Shown here piece by piece: positions 1 to 10,334 of a DNA stretch of 64,000 nucleotides. Both the position numbers and the translations under genes were made by a program. Under the pieces are notes generated by a model. That model was not told the DNA's origin. It made no database searches and saw only the letters and a program-made list of their open reading frames with translations. The DNA lies in contig WPIO01000001.1 of assembly GCA_009760855.2 (NCBI GenBank), positions 1,699,501 to 1,763,500 of the forward strand, written 5' to 3'. Numbering within the stretch: position 1 is the stretch's first letter; every line of letters begins with the position of its first letter. Origin of the DNA: Cristatella mucedo. Taxonomy: Eukaryota > Bryozoa > Phylactolaemata > Cristatellidae.

Positions 1-95
1 TATTGCCAACTGCAAGCGGTGGTGATAGCAGTTATCGCTCATCTGCAGCTACACAATCAGGCTGCTAAATCACCTAATATTTAATTTTTTGTGTA
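1..95 (+). repeat. SINE-I fragment (3' part)
   Basis: The stretch begins with CTGCAAGCGGTGGTGATAGC and ends in an AT-rich tail containing GGCTGCTAAATCA. The same block follows the tRNA-like head of the fuller copy at 29716-29885. Only the 3' part lies in the window. Confidence 0.6.
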
Positions 96-156
96 TAACG
101 AATACATCGCAATAAACTTTAGACAAGAGGGAGTCTAGAAGACGGAGTACCAGTAG

Positions 157-265
157 TCATAGATATCATATCATGTCATACTATGTCGTAGATGTCATAC
201 CACGTCATAGATATCATATCACGTCGTACCATGTCGTAGATATCTTATATATATCGTAGATCTGC
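157..265. repeat. Degenerate tandem repeat
   Basis: Units of roughly 15-30 bp built on GTCGTAGATATCATATCA alternate with ATGTCATACTATG-like blocks, four to five times with substitutions. This is a small decayed minisatellite. Confidence 0.6.
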
Positions 266-1749
266 TACTTCAGTATAGTGAACGCTGCGAGCCGTTTCTA
301 TCGTAATGTTGTAGCTAAATCACTGCATGGCCTGGTATAAGCTCTCTGTAGAAGCCGGCGTCATGCGATTTGACTCAAGCCTAGCACTGATTAGAGGCAG
401 CTTTATGGAGGCACGATTGTGTGCAACTTTCTAAGAGGACGGAAAACCTATCAGCCAAACGTTTGGTGTCTGAGTTGTGCTACTGCTCAAAGTTGCCAAG
501 CAAGTTATTCACAGACTGATAAATTACTTTGGTTATGAATCAAAGGGCTTTAACGTTTGAGTGAATAACAAGTACTAGCTTTTAGAGGCTTCCTAATGTG
601 GGCATGGATGTAGCCTTTGAAGCTTGCTAGGTCTGAGTCAGACCTAGACTTCTAAAAACGAATTTTGATAATTTAAGTTACACGGGGCATCAAAGGTAGT
701 GTTCTGGTAATTGAAAAGAAATCTTTTTGACTCTGCTCATAAGTTGAATCTAGGTGGGCTGACTAGCCCAAAGCTTCCCTACGTGTCGATCTCTTTCGCT
801 GCTGCTCAATTATAAATAACTCACAAGAAGTGCTACCAAATATATGGGGAGCACTTCGCCCAGATCTCTAAAAAAATGTGGCTAACTACAAGCAAAGTAC
901 GTCACACCAAATCAGGTCCTCTCTAAGCTCATGCAACATAACTTTATTCATTTTCGCTTAGCTTAGCAGTTAATAATTGAGTGAAAGCTTCTATAAGGGA
1001 ATCACAATTCCAAGTCAAATTCGTTACGAAAAACTTAACAGCCAATTCGTTTAATTCATTTGGCTTGAAAATACATGAGCTGTTTTAAAAGGCTTATTTT
1101 ATATAGAGATCTTTGGGACACATTTCCGCCTGGGTTATCACGGCTTAGAGCGAATTTCGCACTATTTCCTAGAGCAGTTGTACAGCCGGTTGCAAATGTC
1201 CAGTGTTATAAGATCTGAACTGATTGTACCTGATTCTCTCAGTAACATGTGGAAGATTAATTGTTCAACAATTGATTTGAAATTGACAGAAAGGCAGACA
1301 AGCAGGCATGCTGGCATGCGAAAAGTGCCAGCCGCCTGCCAGCTCTGAATATTAAAACTTGGAATAGTTTGGAAGTAGTGAGAGAATTTGATACGAAATT
1401 ACAGTGCAGGCCATGAACTTGATGGCGAAAATTAAATGAGATTACGGCCATGGTCACGACAGTTCATTCACTGTAAAATGTTTATTGACTTTTGCAAAAA
1501 CTTAAAAAAACTCAAATGTCTAGCTGCTAATGTGGGGAAGTAAAGACAAAAGCAGTGTGGTTAATGAAACGGCAAATTACACAAAGCTGCGATGAGAATA
1601 AGCAGAGGTGGCTCAACCTACCGCCTTAATTGGGTAGGATAGGATTGTCACGTGAACAGTGCATGTTCCTCAATTCATAAAGGGTTACTTTAATCATTAT
1701 AACGGATTATTTAGCTCTAATTGCAAATACCAGCGGCCCACTTTTTAGA
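266..1749. other. No gene seen
   Basis: AT-rich sequence with only short accidental reading frames on both strands. I see no splice-bounded coding stretch and no recognisable repeat. Confidence 0.5.
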
Positions 1750-2860
1750 GCTAGTATTAAAGGCAAAGCCCGTTTTGGCATCCAGGCTGGGGGACGACGT
1801 TTGCCCTCGCGGTGCGAACGCAGCTTTCGGGTCGTTCAATCTGACTCGAAAAAAATCGGCGAGCGAGTAAACCGCGAGGACTGCTTCAGCTGCACAGCGT
1901 TCGACGAGCGGCTTCTTCCTGGGACGCCGTATCACGTGACCCAAGGCGACGCTGGAAAGATCTACTGCGATGCCCATATCGGCGACGCGCAGTCTGTGAG
2001 GGAGTGTCGGAGCCGCGGCGGAGCCGTGAGCACTCGTTTTGCCGCGGCCGCCGCGGCGGCGGCCTGGTTCGTGCTCGCAGACGTTTTTTTCAGATTTTGT
2101 CGACGGGATAAGAAAAACCTGGCCTCTTTGTTTGTGGCCAGGAACAGGAAGAGCAGCAGCGATCGGCGCATGCGTGACCGCTAGGCTGGAGCGATCGTTC
2201 TGCCACTCTCGCAATCGTCATCGTTTCGCGCTGCGGCGCTGCGGAGGCGACGAACTTTGGTCCGGGCCTCTACGCCCCTACGCAGCCATTAGCGGCGGCA
2301 GCGTCTGTCGCCAGATCGACAGTCGCTGTCACGGCAAGCACTTTCGTTTCATTTCTAGCCTCCAAACTTGACCAGCACGACGGAGCGAGGCGGAAGACAG
2401 CGAGCATGGTGGGGCGGTCGTCGGTCGCAGAATTTCGCCGTCGTGTGAGGCGTCGCTCGCTCGCTCGCCAAGAATCTCTCGTCTGTCGCCTCCTTTACGA
2501 AAAAACTCCGCTCGCCGCCGCCTCAGTGCAGCCGATGCTTTGACCCGGACGAAGCCTCGATCAAACGGCAGTATTTAATGAAAACGGCTGAGACGAACGA
2601 TGCTAGCGTGTTTAATGAGTACGGATGAGACGAGCGGGGCGATCGCCGTACTCAGCGTCGTATCCGCACGGAACGTTCCGTTCACTTCCGTTCATAGACG
2701 CAAGCTCCGATCGCGCGCACGCGATAGCTTGGGTAAAGTAGGCCACCGAGCCTACTAGCTGTGACGTCAGGCGGTTCGGACTCGCTGTGACGAGATCTGC
2801 GAGCCGAGGCCGAAGCCGAGTACCGTTTGCCAATTACGGAAGTCTAGACGGCGTGGGACG
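1750..2860. other. GC- and CpG-rich block, possible promoter or first exon
   Basis: Composition rises sharply, with many CG dinucleotides and a poly-Ala-type GCC/GCG run near 2040-2065. Frames are open on both strands (1801-2184 plus, 1717-2214 minus), as expected of GC-rich DNA, so openness is no evidence for coding. It could be a CpG-rich promoter or 5' exon; no start with matching splice sites could be defended. Confidence 0.35.
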
Positions 2861-3058
2861 TAAGTATAGACCATTAAAGTTTGGATGTGGTATCCTTATC
2901 CTCGTGAAAACATGCAGCGACTTCATTGATATGTCATTTGACGCAAATATATGGACCAGCTAACCAGCGCTCACTTTTGGTATCTTTATCTAAGCAGGCT
3001 CAAATCATTACAACGGCGAATCGACCTTGCTTGAGCAACCTTGCAGCTGCCGTGACTG

Positions 3059-3245
3059 GTATGAAAGTGACGTGCCGATCCAGTGAAAGGTCAAGACGGT
3101 TAAGGCGCTCGCCTCGAACCAAAGTCGAAGTGAATGAATTCGATGGCCGCGGGCTCGAACAGCGTGACGTTTATGAAGCTCCTGAGGGCGCTTTATCAAG
3201 TACTTTATTATTATTATTAGTAGTACCCCTGAATAGAGATTGATC
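3059..3245 (+). repeat. SINE-II copy, tRNA-like head plus LINE-like tail
   Basis: The head has an A-box-like segment (GGTTAAGGCGCTCGCC) and a B-box-like segment (GCGGGCTCGAAC). The tail AATAGAGATTGATCTCTC and an ATT-repeat follow. The same layout recurs at 25040-25185 and, reversed, at 42275, 56945 and 59190. Confidence 0.6.
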
Positions 3246-3454
3246 TCTCGGGGTGCAATGCAAACGAATCCTATAAGAAGGTCGCTATTTAACCGGACGT
3301 TCGAGCTGCGATACTGTCAGAGGTCACTCTCAGGGTTAGCCTGTCGAATTTCCGAGTAATTTTTACTCTTGCCCTTAACTAGTAAGCCGAGCGGGCGGCC
3401 GAGCGGGCGGCGCGCGCAGAACGCACGCGTCCTGCCCATTGCCTTCGCGCAATT

Positions 3455-3455
3455 G

Positions 3456-3494
<39 letters not shown>

Positions 3495-3710
3495 CACTTG
3501 ATAAAGCGCCCTCAGAGAACTTAATCTCTCTCTCTCTAGGTGCTTTACATTTACTGCAAAGGGAAATGCAATTGAATGGTGAGTGAAATCATGCTTGATA
3601 AACAAACAAAATGAATAACATGGTTAGGGGTGACATGCCCAGGGTCAGCATGCAAACGTGGTTAGTGGCAGCATGCACAGTTTCAGCACGCATAAGTACA
3701 TGGATAATGT
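3455..3710 (-). repeat. LINE-1-type family A 3' end (3' UTR and tail)
   Basis: Read on the minus strand it ends with AGAGATTAAGTTCTCT, GGGCGCTTTATCAAG and a pure ATT tract (3457-3492 as AAT). Upstream lies a conserved 3' UTR with motifs such as GTGACATGC and AACATGGTTA. Other copies are at 29515, 32785, 35346, 42945, 43205 and 51530. 'Family A' is my label for the CR1/L2-like LINE here; the name does not mean mammalian L1. Confidence 0.6.
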
Positions 3711-4348
3711 CGGCGCGGCTACTAATCATCGCCTCGCGGTCAGACCTACTGAGCGGCAGGCCGAGGCGGCGACGAACCGCGTGCTAGCTCTAGCTAACGG
3801 GCCGAGAAAGGAGGCGACGGAGAAAGGTAGGTAGAGAGGTAGCGGGGACGGGGTGAAGGCGGAGGTGGAGGTGGAGGAGGTGGCTCGCGCAGAGGTCGAG
3901 GCACAACTTCCCTGACCTTCGACTCAATGCAACGGGCTTAGACGCTTCGAGATTCGAACCGATAGGCGCCGTTTTCTGGCGGTTTCGCGATCTTTCCTGT
4001 AGTTTCCTACTATTTCCGGCACTCGAATACTTCCCCTCAACAGCCGGAACGCATATAGGACATATACCGACGCATATACTACAAATAAATGTAAAATTCA
4101 AAGGAAAATACCAAGTTCTCTAATAGCGCTTTACAAATGTACTATTATTATTATATACAGACATGTGTAGGACATATATACGTTTACAGCCAGCTGTACC
4201 TACGCTAGTACCTCCGGCAGTACCAACTGTTTGCTTCGCGCCGCACGGATAAAAAGAGCGCCAAGCAAAAGTAAAAGTAAAGTAAAGGCTAACTGATATA
4301 ACAGCCTCGTTTACGGCAGGAGAGCATTCGAGGCAGCGAGAGAGCCGT

Positions 4349-4436
4349 GACTGCTCTCTCGCTGCTCTCGCGCTGCTCTCTCGCTGCTCTCGCGCTGCTC
4401 TCTCGCTACTCTCGCTGCTCTCTCACTTCCGCGCTC
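4349..4436. repeat. Tandem repeat, about 22 bp unit
   Basis: The unit is TGCTCTCTCGCTGCTCTCGCGC, repeated about four times with small changes. Confidence 0.75.
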
Positions 4437-4861
4437 GCTGCGCGAGTCGATACACAATTGCCTCCTGCTGGTCACTGCGAACGCGCTACCTGAGTGAAAG
4501 GGTGAAAAGCACTTCGCAGGCAGAGAGCCGGTGAACTACAGAAGTCTTGCCTATTTGAACGAAGATGGAAGCAACGCGATTTTGAGTAGGTACGCACTGC
4601 ACGTGGCACCCGCGTGCAGTGCACGGCTAAGTGTCACTATAGCAACGATACAACATTTATGGCGCCCATTTTATCAATAATGTTCATTGCCCAATGACAA
4701 TAAAAAGAGCAGAGAGTTGAGTTTTCATATGACGACACGCAACTTCGATTTGCCCTCAGTCGAATTGAGAGCATGTGCTGCTAAGCACATGTGAATTTCA
4801 GCAATGCATTCGGTGAGGGAGTTGTGAGCTATAACTTAATTGCGTCAATAGTTCAACATGA

Positions 4862-4865
4862 CGAG

Positions 4866-4896
<31 letters not shown>

Positions 4897-4910
4897 ACAG
4901 GTGGGTAGAC
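4862..4910. repeat. (AGGC)n microsatellite
   Basis: Seven or more AGGC units followed by degenerate AGACAGGTGGGT copies. Confidence 0.85.
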
Positions 4911-6282
4911 AGGTAGGCGGGAGTCATTAGAATGCAGACGCATGCTAGGGTGTCGTCCTGTATGATAGAAATGAAAGCCTTACGATTGTACGATTGGGCG
5001 ACTGCATTGGCAAGAGGTTGAGTGCACACTGTGTGTGACACAACAGGTGGCGCCTTTAGAAAGAGAAACGATAGATTGGTGTAGTCTCAGGGCCCCATCT
5101 TTGTCTCCCTGGCACGAAATGTGCAGCTTGAAGCTGAGGCTTCGGTGTAGCGAATGGAATAGGCACTAATTAATTAGCGCTTTATATGCCTATTATATTA
5201 TTATACATGCTAATTTATATTAAAATATATTAATTAACGGATTTCCAAAGTCAGCCATGGCGTCGGCCGGTGTGAACTGGTAACCACTCCCGTAAGTGCT
5301 GCTGCAAGGACTAAGGCACATAAAGGGCGAAGGCCTATTGAGAAAAGAAGTGGACCAAACACATACCCTTAGGTCCATGCGTAGTCCTAATTACTGTAAG
5401 GGCTATTTGGATGGCTGTAACGAACGGGATGGGATGGGATGGTCTTCAAGCTGAACTCGCACGCGTCTCCGGCCGAAGTCGGCAGAGCTCCGATCGAGTG
5501 GCTACCTCCGCGATTTCATCAACAGAGGCGAAGCGACGGAGGAGAGCAATGCGAGCAGCCAGCCAATAGGACGACGACACGATGCCGTATCGCCGGGCGA
5601 GCAGCCGCTACTGAATGCATCCAGATCGACACGATTCGGACGACGCGGGCAACGAGCTACTACCGATCGTGCTCGCGGAGCTTTCTCTCAGACCCCCGGT
5701 AGCCCCGCCCCTTGCTTGAGGCGAGACCGAAGCTTCGGTCAGCTGTAGCGCTGCCCGGCAGATTTGTTTAGACCCTCCTGGTAAGATTAACCTTTTGCCC
5801 CTGGCATCAAGAGAAGCACTCAGATAAGCTCATTTGTCGATCAGCATCGATCATCATCAGTCGATCAGATTCGTTAAGCAATCGATGGTGATCGCAGGAT
5901 CAAACCGTGCAGAATGAGCCTGTACAACATGTACTGAGACTCTGCTTACAGAAAGACAGCACAAGTTGTAGTCCCTTGTGCTATCATTCTTCTTCAACAG
6001 GTACATAACTTGGCTAGTAGCAAAGCCTTTGTTATAACACGACACTTTCATGACAAGCTACAAGTCGCCTCTTGACAATTAGCAGATTCAGCCCTTGACA
6101 GCGCGCTGAGGCACACTGCACGCGACCTTGTTTATAATCCATACACTCGGCTGCTTTACGACAGGTACCTTCCGGCATTGACGCTAGCGTCGTTACGGAT
6201 GCGATTGCACACAAGGCTCACTGTTCTCACGGCCTGAATACCGTTGACGTTCTTCTGTTTTTAATTATCGCGTGTTCACACC

Positions 6283-6814
6283 ATGACGACAGTGGTGGCT
6301 AAAACGAGAGTAGGTACGGACGAGCGATCAATGGCAGTAGTACGCTGCCTGACTGAGCTCGGCAGTAAGCAGGCCATACCTAGCAGGCCCAACGAGATGC
6401 AGACGATGTGTTGGACGTGCTGTGCATCTTGCTGGAGAGAGGCGGGCGCAACGAAAGTGAGGCTCTTCGGCGGCTCGCAACGACTAGGCGCGTAATCCGG
6501 CAAGACGAAGAGACGAATGCTCCGGTGCCTTCACGAGCAGGCTGACACATGAACACACACGACGACAATGGCGTCCAATCGCAGCTGGGCGCCAGCCGCC
6601 GGGGGACGTCAGCACAGGTCAACGACCGAAGGTCAACTTCTGCGTTGCAGAAGCAGCCAATGTCTTGTCTGCGGCCATCCTGCAGCCGGCCACGTGGTGG
6701 TCTACATCGATCAGCCGGCTCCGTGTCGTGCCAGCCATCTGTGCCAGCGGTCGGGCATTTTGTGGTGCTCCAGCGAGGGTAAGAGCCCCAGCCATCGTGG
6801 GAATGATCTTAAGG
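6283..6814. other. GC-rich flank left of the provirus
   Basis: Both strands are open. A plus frame from 6568 contains a Cys-rich stretch (CLVCGHPAAG) and runs to a GTAAGA donor-like site near 6779, so a host exon is possible. A hydrophobic minus frame overlaps it. The evidence is too weak to choose between them. Confidence 0.25.
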
Positions 6815-6941
6815 GTGAGTAGCATTGTTTTGAACGTTATAGAGCCTAGGGCTCAGCCTCGACCCTCAATCTCGCACAGCTCGATCGAGTGTCTTCGTCT
6901 GAGACCCAAATCTCCATAACTGTCAAAGCAATACTACTCAC
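6815..6941. repeat. Imperfect hairpin at the left terminus
   Basis: The outer arm 6815-6856 (starts GTGAGTAGCATTG, ends GGGCTCAG) is the reverse complement of 6899-6941 with roughly 33 of 42 positions matching. The loop of about 42 nt (6857-6898) contains the small palindrome CTCGATCGAG. The inner arm and loop belong to the TIR; the outer arm lies beyond the point where the right TIR stops. Confidence 0.8.
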
Positions 6942-7034
6942 TCAACACTAGACTCGCTGTCGCTCGGCATAGTGCCTTTCGCCTACTTCGTTGTTTATCC
7001 TACTGCACTCTAACATAATAAAATTTGATTTAAA
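6856..7034 (+). repeat. Left terminal inverted repeat
   Basis: It begins GCCTCGACCCTCAATCTCGC and ends AACATAATAAAATTTG..TTTAAA. It matches the reverse complement of 24421-24598 at about 95% with a one-base length difference. Confidence 0.95.
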
Positions 7035-7058
7035 TGTATTATTTTATATTTATAGTAA

Positions 7059-7418
7059 ATGCCTTTATCTTACATTTCTAGAACGTTGCTCAGAAGAAAT
7101 GGAGAAAAAGCTAGCAAATGGAAGAATAGAGTTAAATGCATAATTAATAAATATTCTACACATAAAATTGATGTTCAATTAACTGTAAAAGAACTTGCTA
7201 TATTTGTTGCAAAGTATACCCTATTAGAAGTCGATACATGTTTGCTTGATACAATTTATAGAGTTTACAGTTTTGATTATTTATTGTGCAGAGTTGCAAA
7301 TAAAGCCGTAGATAGTAGAAGAAAACTAGCAGAAAAACGCATTAGAAAGTGTGAAGAGAAAAGAAAATCACAAATTATAAAAATGAGTTGGCCTGAAAAA
7401 TCTAAAGAAATCTTATGA
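7059..7418 (+). CDS. Unrecognised basic protein, first gene of the provirus
   Basis: An intact 119-residue frame starts at the ATG of TATAGTAAATG, the element's start motif, only 25 bp inside the left TIR. The product is Lys/Arg-rich, particularly in its last third (RRKLAEKRIRKCEEKRKSQ), and has hydrophobic stretches around residues 45-75. I recognise no domain. Lack of lesions in a decayed element could be chance at this length. The basic tail would suit nucleic-acid binding, but that is inference. Confidence 0.6.
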   Translation: MPLSYISRTLLRRNGEKASKWKNRVKCIINKYSTHKIDVQLTVKELAIFVAKYTLLEVDTCLLDTIYRVYSFDYLLCRVANKAVDSRRKLAEKRIRKCEEKRKSQIIKMSWPEKSKEIL

Positions 7419-7491
7419 ATTAATTTAAAATTAGAAAGTAGAGATTATAGTACTTGCAGTCATAATAAGGAACATAACTTTTATTATATAG

Positions 7492-8146
7492 ACGGCATAC
7501 TTCAGAGAGAGAGAGAGAGAGACAGTTTAAAAGTAATGATTGCTTTTGCGATAAGGATTCACAATCTTGGAAGACAAAATGGAATTATAAAGAAGAACTT
7601 AAAGAACTTGGTGTTCCTACAATTAGAGTTAGTGATTAGGATGAAGAACAAGAATCTAGCAGTGGAAGTTGCGATTGTATGCTTCCAAGGTGTAGCCATA
7701 CACTATCATCTATTTCAAGAACACCTTGGAAATGAAATTCAAAAATTTAAAATTTAAATGATAATAGGAAAACGGCAGATCTAAGAAAAAAACTTGCTCT
7801 TCAAAGATATGACGAGGTAGTTGCATATAGTGTTAAAGTTAGATCATGTCTAACAAATTTAACAAGAGTAAGATATATTATCAAAATTGTAAATATGCTA
7901 GTAGCTTTAGGAGTTGCAGTTTCTACAACACATGTTCACGCACATCCTGAAATAACTAATGCAGTCTCAGCTTTCTCAGCACTGACAGTAATGCTAATGG
8001 CAGTTGACGGTGTTTTAGTTGAAATAGATAAAAGAAAAAGATTTACTCTTGATTCTAACACACAGTTAGTTTCAAAAACAACAGATGCTTTATCTGATGA
8101 ACTAGTTGCAAAAGAAGAGTTTGACGATCTTATAGAACGACTTTAA
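7492..8146 (+). pseudogene. Broken gene for a putative membrane protein
   Basis: From about 7520 one frame runs to the TAA at 8144-8146 with three in-frame stops (TAG, TGA, TAA between about 7640 and 7757). Its N-terminal part is Cys-rich (DCFCDKD, SCDCMLPRCSH). The C-terminal part has two hydrophobic segments of about 20 residues (beginning YIIKIVNMLVALG and AVSAFSALTVMLMAVDG) followed by a charged tail. The start motif appears at 7485-7494 as TATATAGACGG, with ACG where the ATG should be, and a (GA)n run (7503-7522) shifts the frame just after. No family is recognised; two membrane helices suggest a virion or host-membrane role. Confidence 0.5.
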
Positions 8147-8149
8147 CAC

Positions 8150-9038
8150 ATATAGAAATGTGTCCTGTTTAATAACTTGCAACTCCTCTTTAACAAAACT
8201 CCTTTTAACATCATTTATCCAAAATCTAACCGGTTGTTTTTTCAATACCATTATTCTAACAATAGTATGTTTAGTCAAGCTCCATATCGCATCTGTAGCT
8301 CTTCTTCTTTTTTCATCTTCTCCTTCACCAGGTTCTAGTAAATATCTAACAGTTGTTCCAAGTTCTAAAAGTTTTTCCTCTTCTCCGATTTTTCTATGAT
8401 ATTTCGGTATATTTAATTTTGCAGATTCTTTTTTTTATCGCCTTTACAGGCTCTTCACCAATAGATCTCGTAATGCTATTATTTAGATAATCAATAATCA
8501 TTGGTAAATTATAAATCCATCCTTTATTTCTAGTGAAATCTACATTATTAATGTTTTCTAATTCCTTTTCATATTGAGCAATAAAAGCTCTTTCTGCTAC
8601 AGTTCTATTCATTCTTTCAACGAGTGCAACATTCTTTTTACTTTTAGCTTCTATAACTTGTGTCTCATGTCTTTTAATTTCTTTCGAGAATTCTCCTTTA
8701 AACTCACTCCCAGGATCTACTGTTATCTTCTTTGGCCACTTCAGTAAACTTTTTGTGTAAATATCTGTTATAGCTTATGTTACTTCTTTAGAAGACTTTG
8801 TTTTAAGTGGTCTCGAGTCTTTATATTTGCTAGCAACATCAATAACACTCAAAGCATATTTGTATCCAGAATCATTTGGCATATACAAAATGTCTGCTTG
8901 ATGACTTTCATTAGGTTTGGCTGTATCAAAGAAACGTTTTGGAATTACTTTTGGCCTTGGCTTGAATATCTGATTTATATCAGACTCTGGATTAAATTTC
9001 CCTTCCTTTTTTCTTTCATTTAGAGTTAAAAATGACAT
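8150..9038 (-). pseudogene. Polinton integrase (rve/DDE), broken
   Basis: This is a retroviral-type integrase that would insert the linear element into chromosomes. The catalytic triad is visible: Asp in HQADILYMP, Asp in TVDPGSEFKG, Glu in ALVERMNRT. The ALSVIDVASKYKDSRPLK stretch between the two aspartates is typical of Polinton integrases. The C-terminal region (VRYLLEPGE, RRRATDAIWS, FVKEELQV) is also characteristic. Lesions are a TAA at about 8775 and a frameshift near 8395. The ATG at 9038 follows the start motif and is only 9 bp from the divergent gene at 9048. The 3' end approaches the end of the plus-strand gene at 8146; the exact stop is uncertain. Confidence 0.93.
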
Positions 9039-9047
9039 TTTATAGAA
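9039..9047. promoter_or_regulatory. Nine-base bidirectional start element
   Basis: The entire space between two divergent ATGs is TTTATAGAA. Read rightwards it gives TATAGAAATG; read leftwards, TTCTATAAAATG. Both are variants of the motif at the other gene starts, so two promoters appear to share one TATA core. Confidence 0.55.
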
Positions 9048-9482
9048 ATGGAAATATTTTGTGAAAGCTGTTCGACAACATTTAGCGAAATTGAATACTT
9101 AGAGTCAGGTCATCTAGTTTGCAAAACGGTTAAACGAAGGCCAAAGTTAAAGTATGAAATGGGTTTCGATATGTGCGATTTAGATAGTACAGAAACAGAA
9201 TTCGATTGTTGTATTTTAAGAAACAACAAAATAATCATTTGCGCAGATTGTTATTATGCAAGGAATAAATATTCTAAACAAAGACCTACAAAGATATACT
9301 GCTTAGCAAAGAAACACTTTAAAAAAAGGTGTTCCGAACTGTTCTGCATTCATCATTGTTTAGAACACGAATCAATCATGTATATTGCAAAACTTTTCCC
9401 ATTAGTAAAAGGTAGACGTAAAGCAACTAAATTAAAAGAATTAATTCTAATACTTGTTCATTTGTACTTCTCAGGTACTTAG
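9048..9482 (+). CDS. Cys-rich putative zinc-binding protein
   Basis: This is an intact 144-residue frame beginning MEIFCESC after TATAGAAATGG. It has about a dozen cysteines, including CxxC pairs at residues 5-8 and in ICADCYY, and a Cys/His cluster (CIHHCLEH) near residue 110; the tail is basic (KGRRKATK). The first residues resemble those of the zinc-ribbon gene at 16485 (MEIYCSKC). A zinc-binding regulator or core protein is likely by composition; no named family is recognised. Its 3' end overlaps the convergent fibre-like gene by 12 nt. Confidence 0.6.
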   Translation: MEIFCESCSTTFSEIEYLESGHLVCKTVKRRPKLKYEMGFDMCDLDSTETEFDCCILRNNKIIICADCYYARNKYSKQRPTKIYCLAKKHFKKRCSELFCIHHCLEHESIMYIAKLFPLVKGRRKATKLKELILILVHLYFSGT

Positions 9483-10334
9483 GTAGGAAATTAAAAGATT
9501 AACCTTCATACTTCCTAGGTTACCAGTATAATAATAATAATCAGTAGGCAATCTATTAAAATAAGCGTAATACTTAAAATCTGTACCACTAGAAAAAGTA
9601 TTTATAGCTCTTATATCTCCAGATACTATTGTTGTATCGCTGCTAGGTCCTTATTGTATACAATTAGAAGATCCGACTACCATAGCACTAAGTATTATAA
9701 TAGGTGGACTATTCTTATTTTGCCAAGAGTATGCAGTAGAAATATTTATAATAGAATTCATCGCTCTAGGATTTCATGTAAGTACAACGACTTCTGTTAT
9801 TTTTTTAACAGTTCTGTCAACATATGACTTTGTTGCAGCATCTAAAGAATTAACAGGTTCTGCAACATTAATTATAGAGTTATTATTCATATTCAAATTT
9901 GTTGTAGCAGGAGAATTCTTCAGTAACACATCTCGCTTCAATCCTCCATAAGTAACACAAAAATCATCGGAAAGAACTGTTGGTGTAGTAACAGTTGAAT
10001 TTCAGTATGTAGAAGTAATAGCAAAACTATTCATATTTAAATCTCCAGTCATTGTATCTCCAGATTTCTTGACATGATTAGATACTTGACTTACATTAAC
10101 AGCATCTATTGGATTAACTCACGGAGCAAGATTTGTAATTGGTCTATTCTGTAAATTTAAAGAAGTGCCGCTATTTACAATACAGTTTGCATCTGCATAT
10201 GATTTTGTTACAGCATCGCCATCATTCGCAGGGTCTCTCATATTAATAATTCTATTTTCATTTGCATCAAGATCTGATAGAATATAACCATTTATTCTAC
10301 TAACGTAGTCGTTATAATGATGTCTTCGACTCAT
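9471..10334 (-). pseudogene. Fibre-like protein with tail-fibre repeats, four internal stops
   Basis: A single frame of exactly 288 codons runs from the ATG at 10334 (TATATAGATGAG) to the TGA at 9471-9473. It is interrupted by TGA at 10119, 10002 and 9774 and TAA at 9651, with no frameshift. The product has repeats of the form N-x-I-x-N-x-x-x-P-x-N-x-x-D-A-x-T-K-x-Y-x-D (residues about 25-50, 72-90, 130-160). These are typical of phage and virus tail-fibre shafts. A non-repetitive C-terminal part of about 100 residues, rich in Tyr, would be the head. The inferred role is host attachment. It overlaps the upstream gene by 23 nt. Confidence 0.75.

Larger units (their letters stand above)
3711..6282. 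other. Host DNA without a defensible gene
   Basis: Mixed-composition sequence with GC-rich patches (3720-3930, 5440-5760) and small tandem repeats listed separately. Short frames occur on both strands without start, splice or family support. Confidence 0.45.

Noticed and set aside
1717-2371. Four overlapping open frames in the GC-rich block
   Set aside because: Openness on both strands follows from composition; no splice or family evidence selects one.
6568-6822. Cys motif CLVCGHPAAG suggesting a nuclear-receptor zinc finger
   Set aside because: Only the first Cys pair loosely fits; the following Cys spacing and the recognition helix of that family are absent.
8160-8399. Plus-strand frame opposite the integrase C-terminus
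   Set aside because: It is a shadow; the minus strand carries the conserved integrase end.
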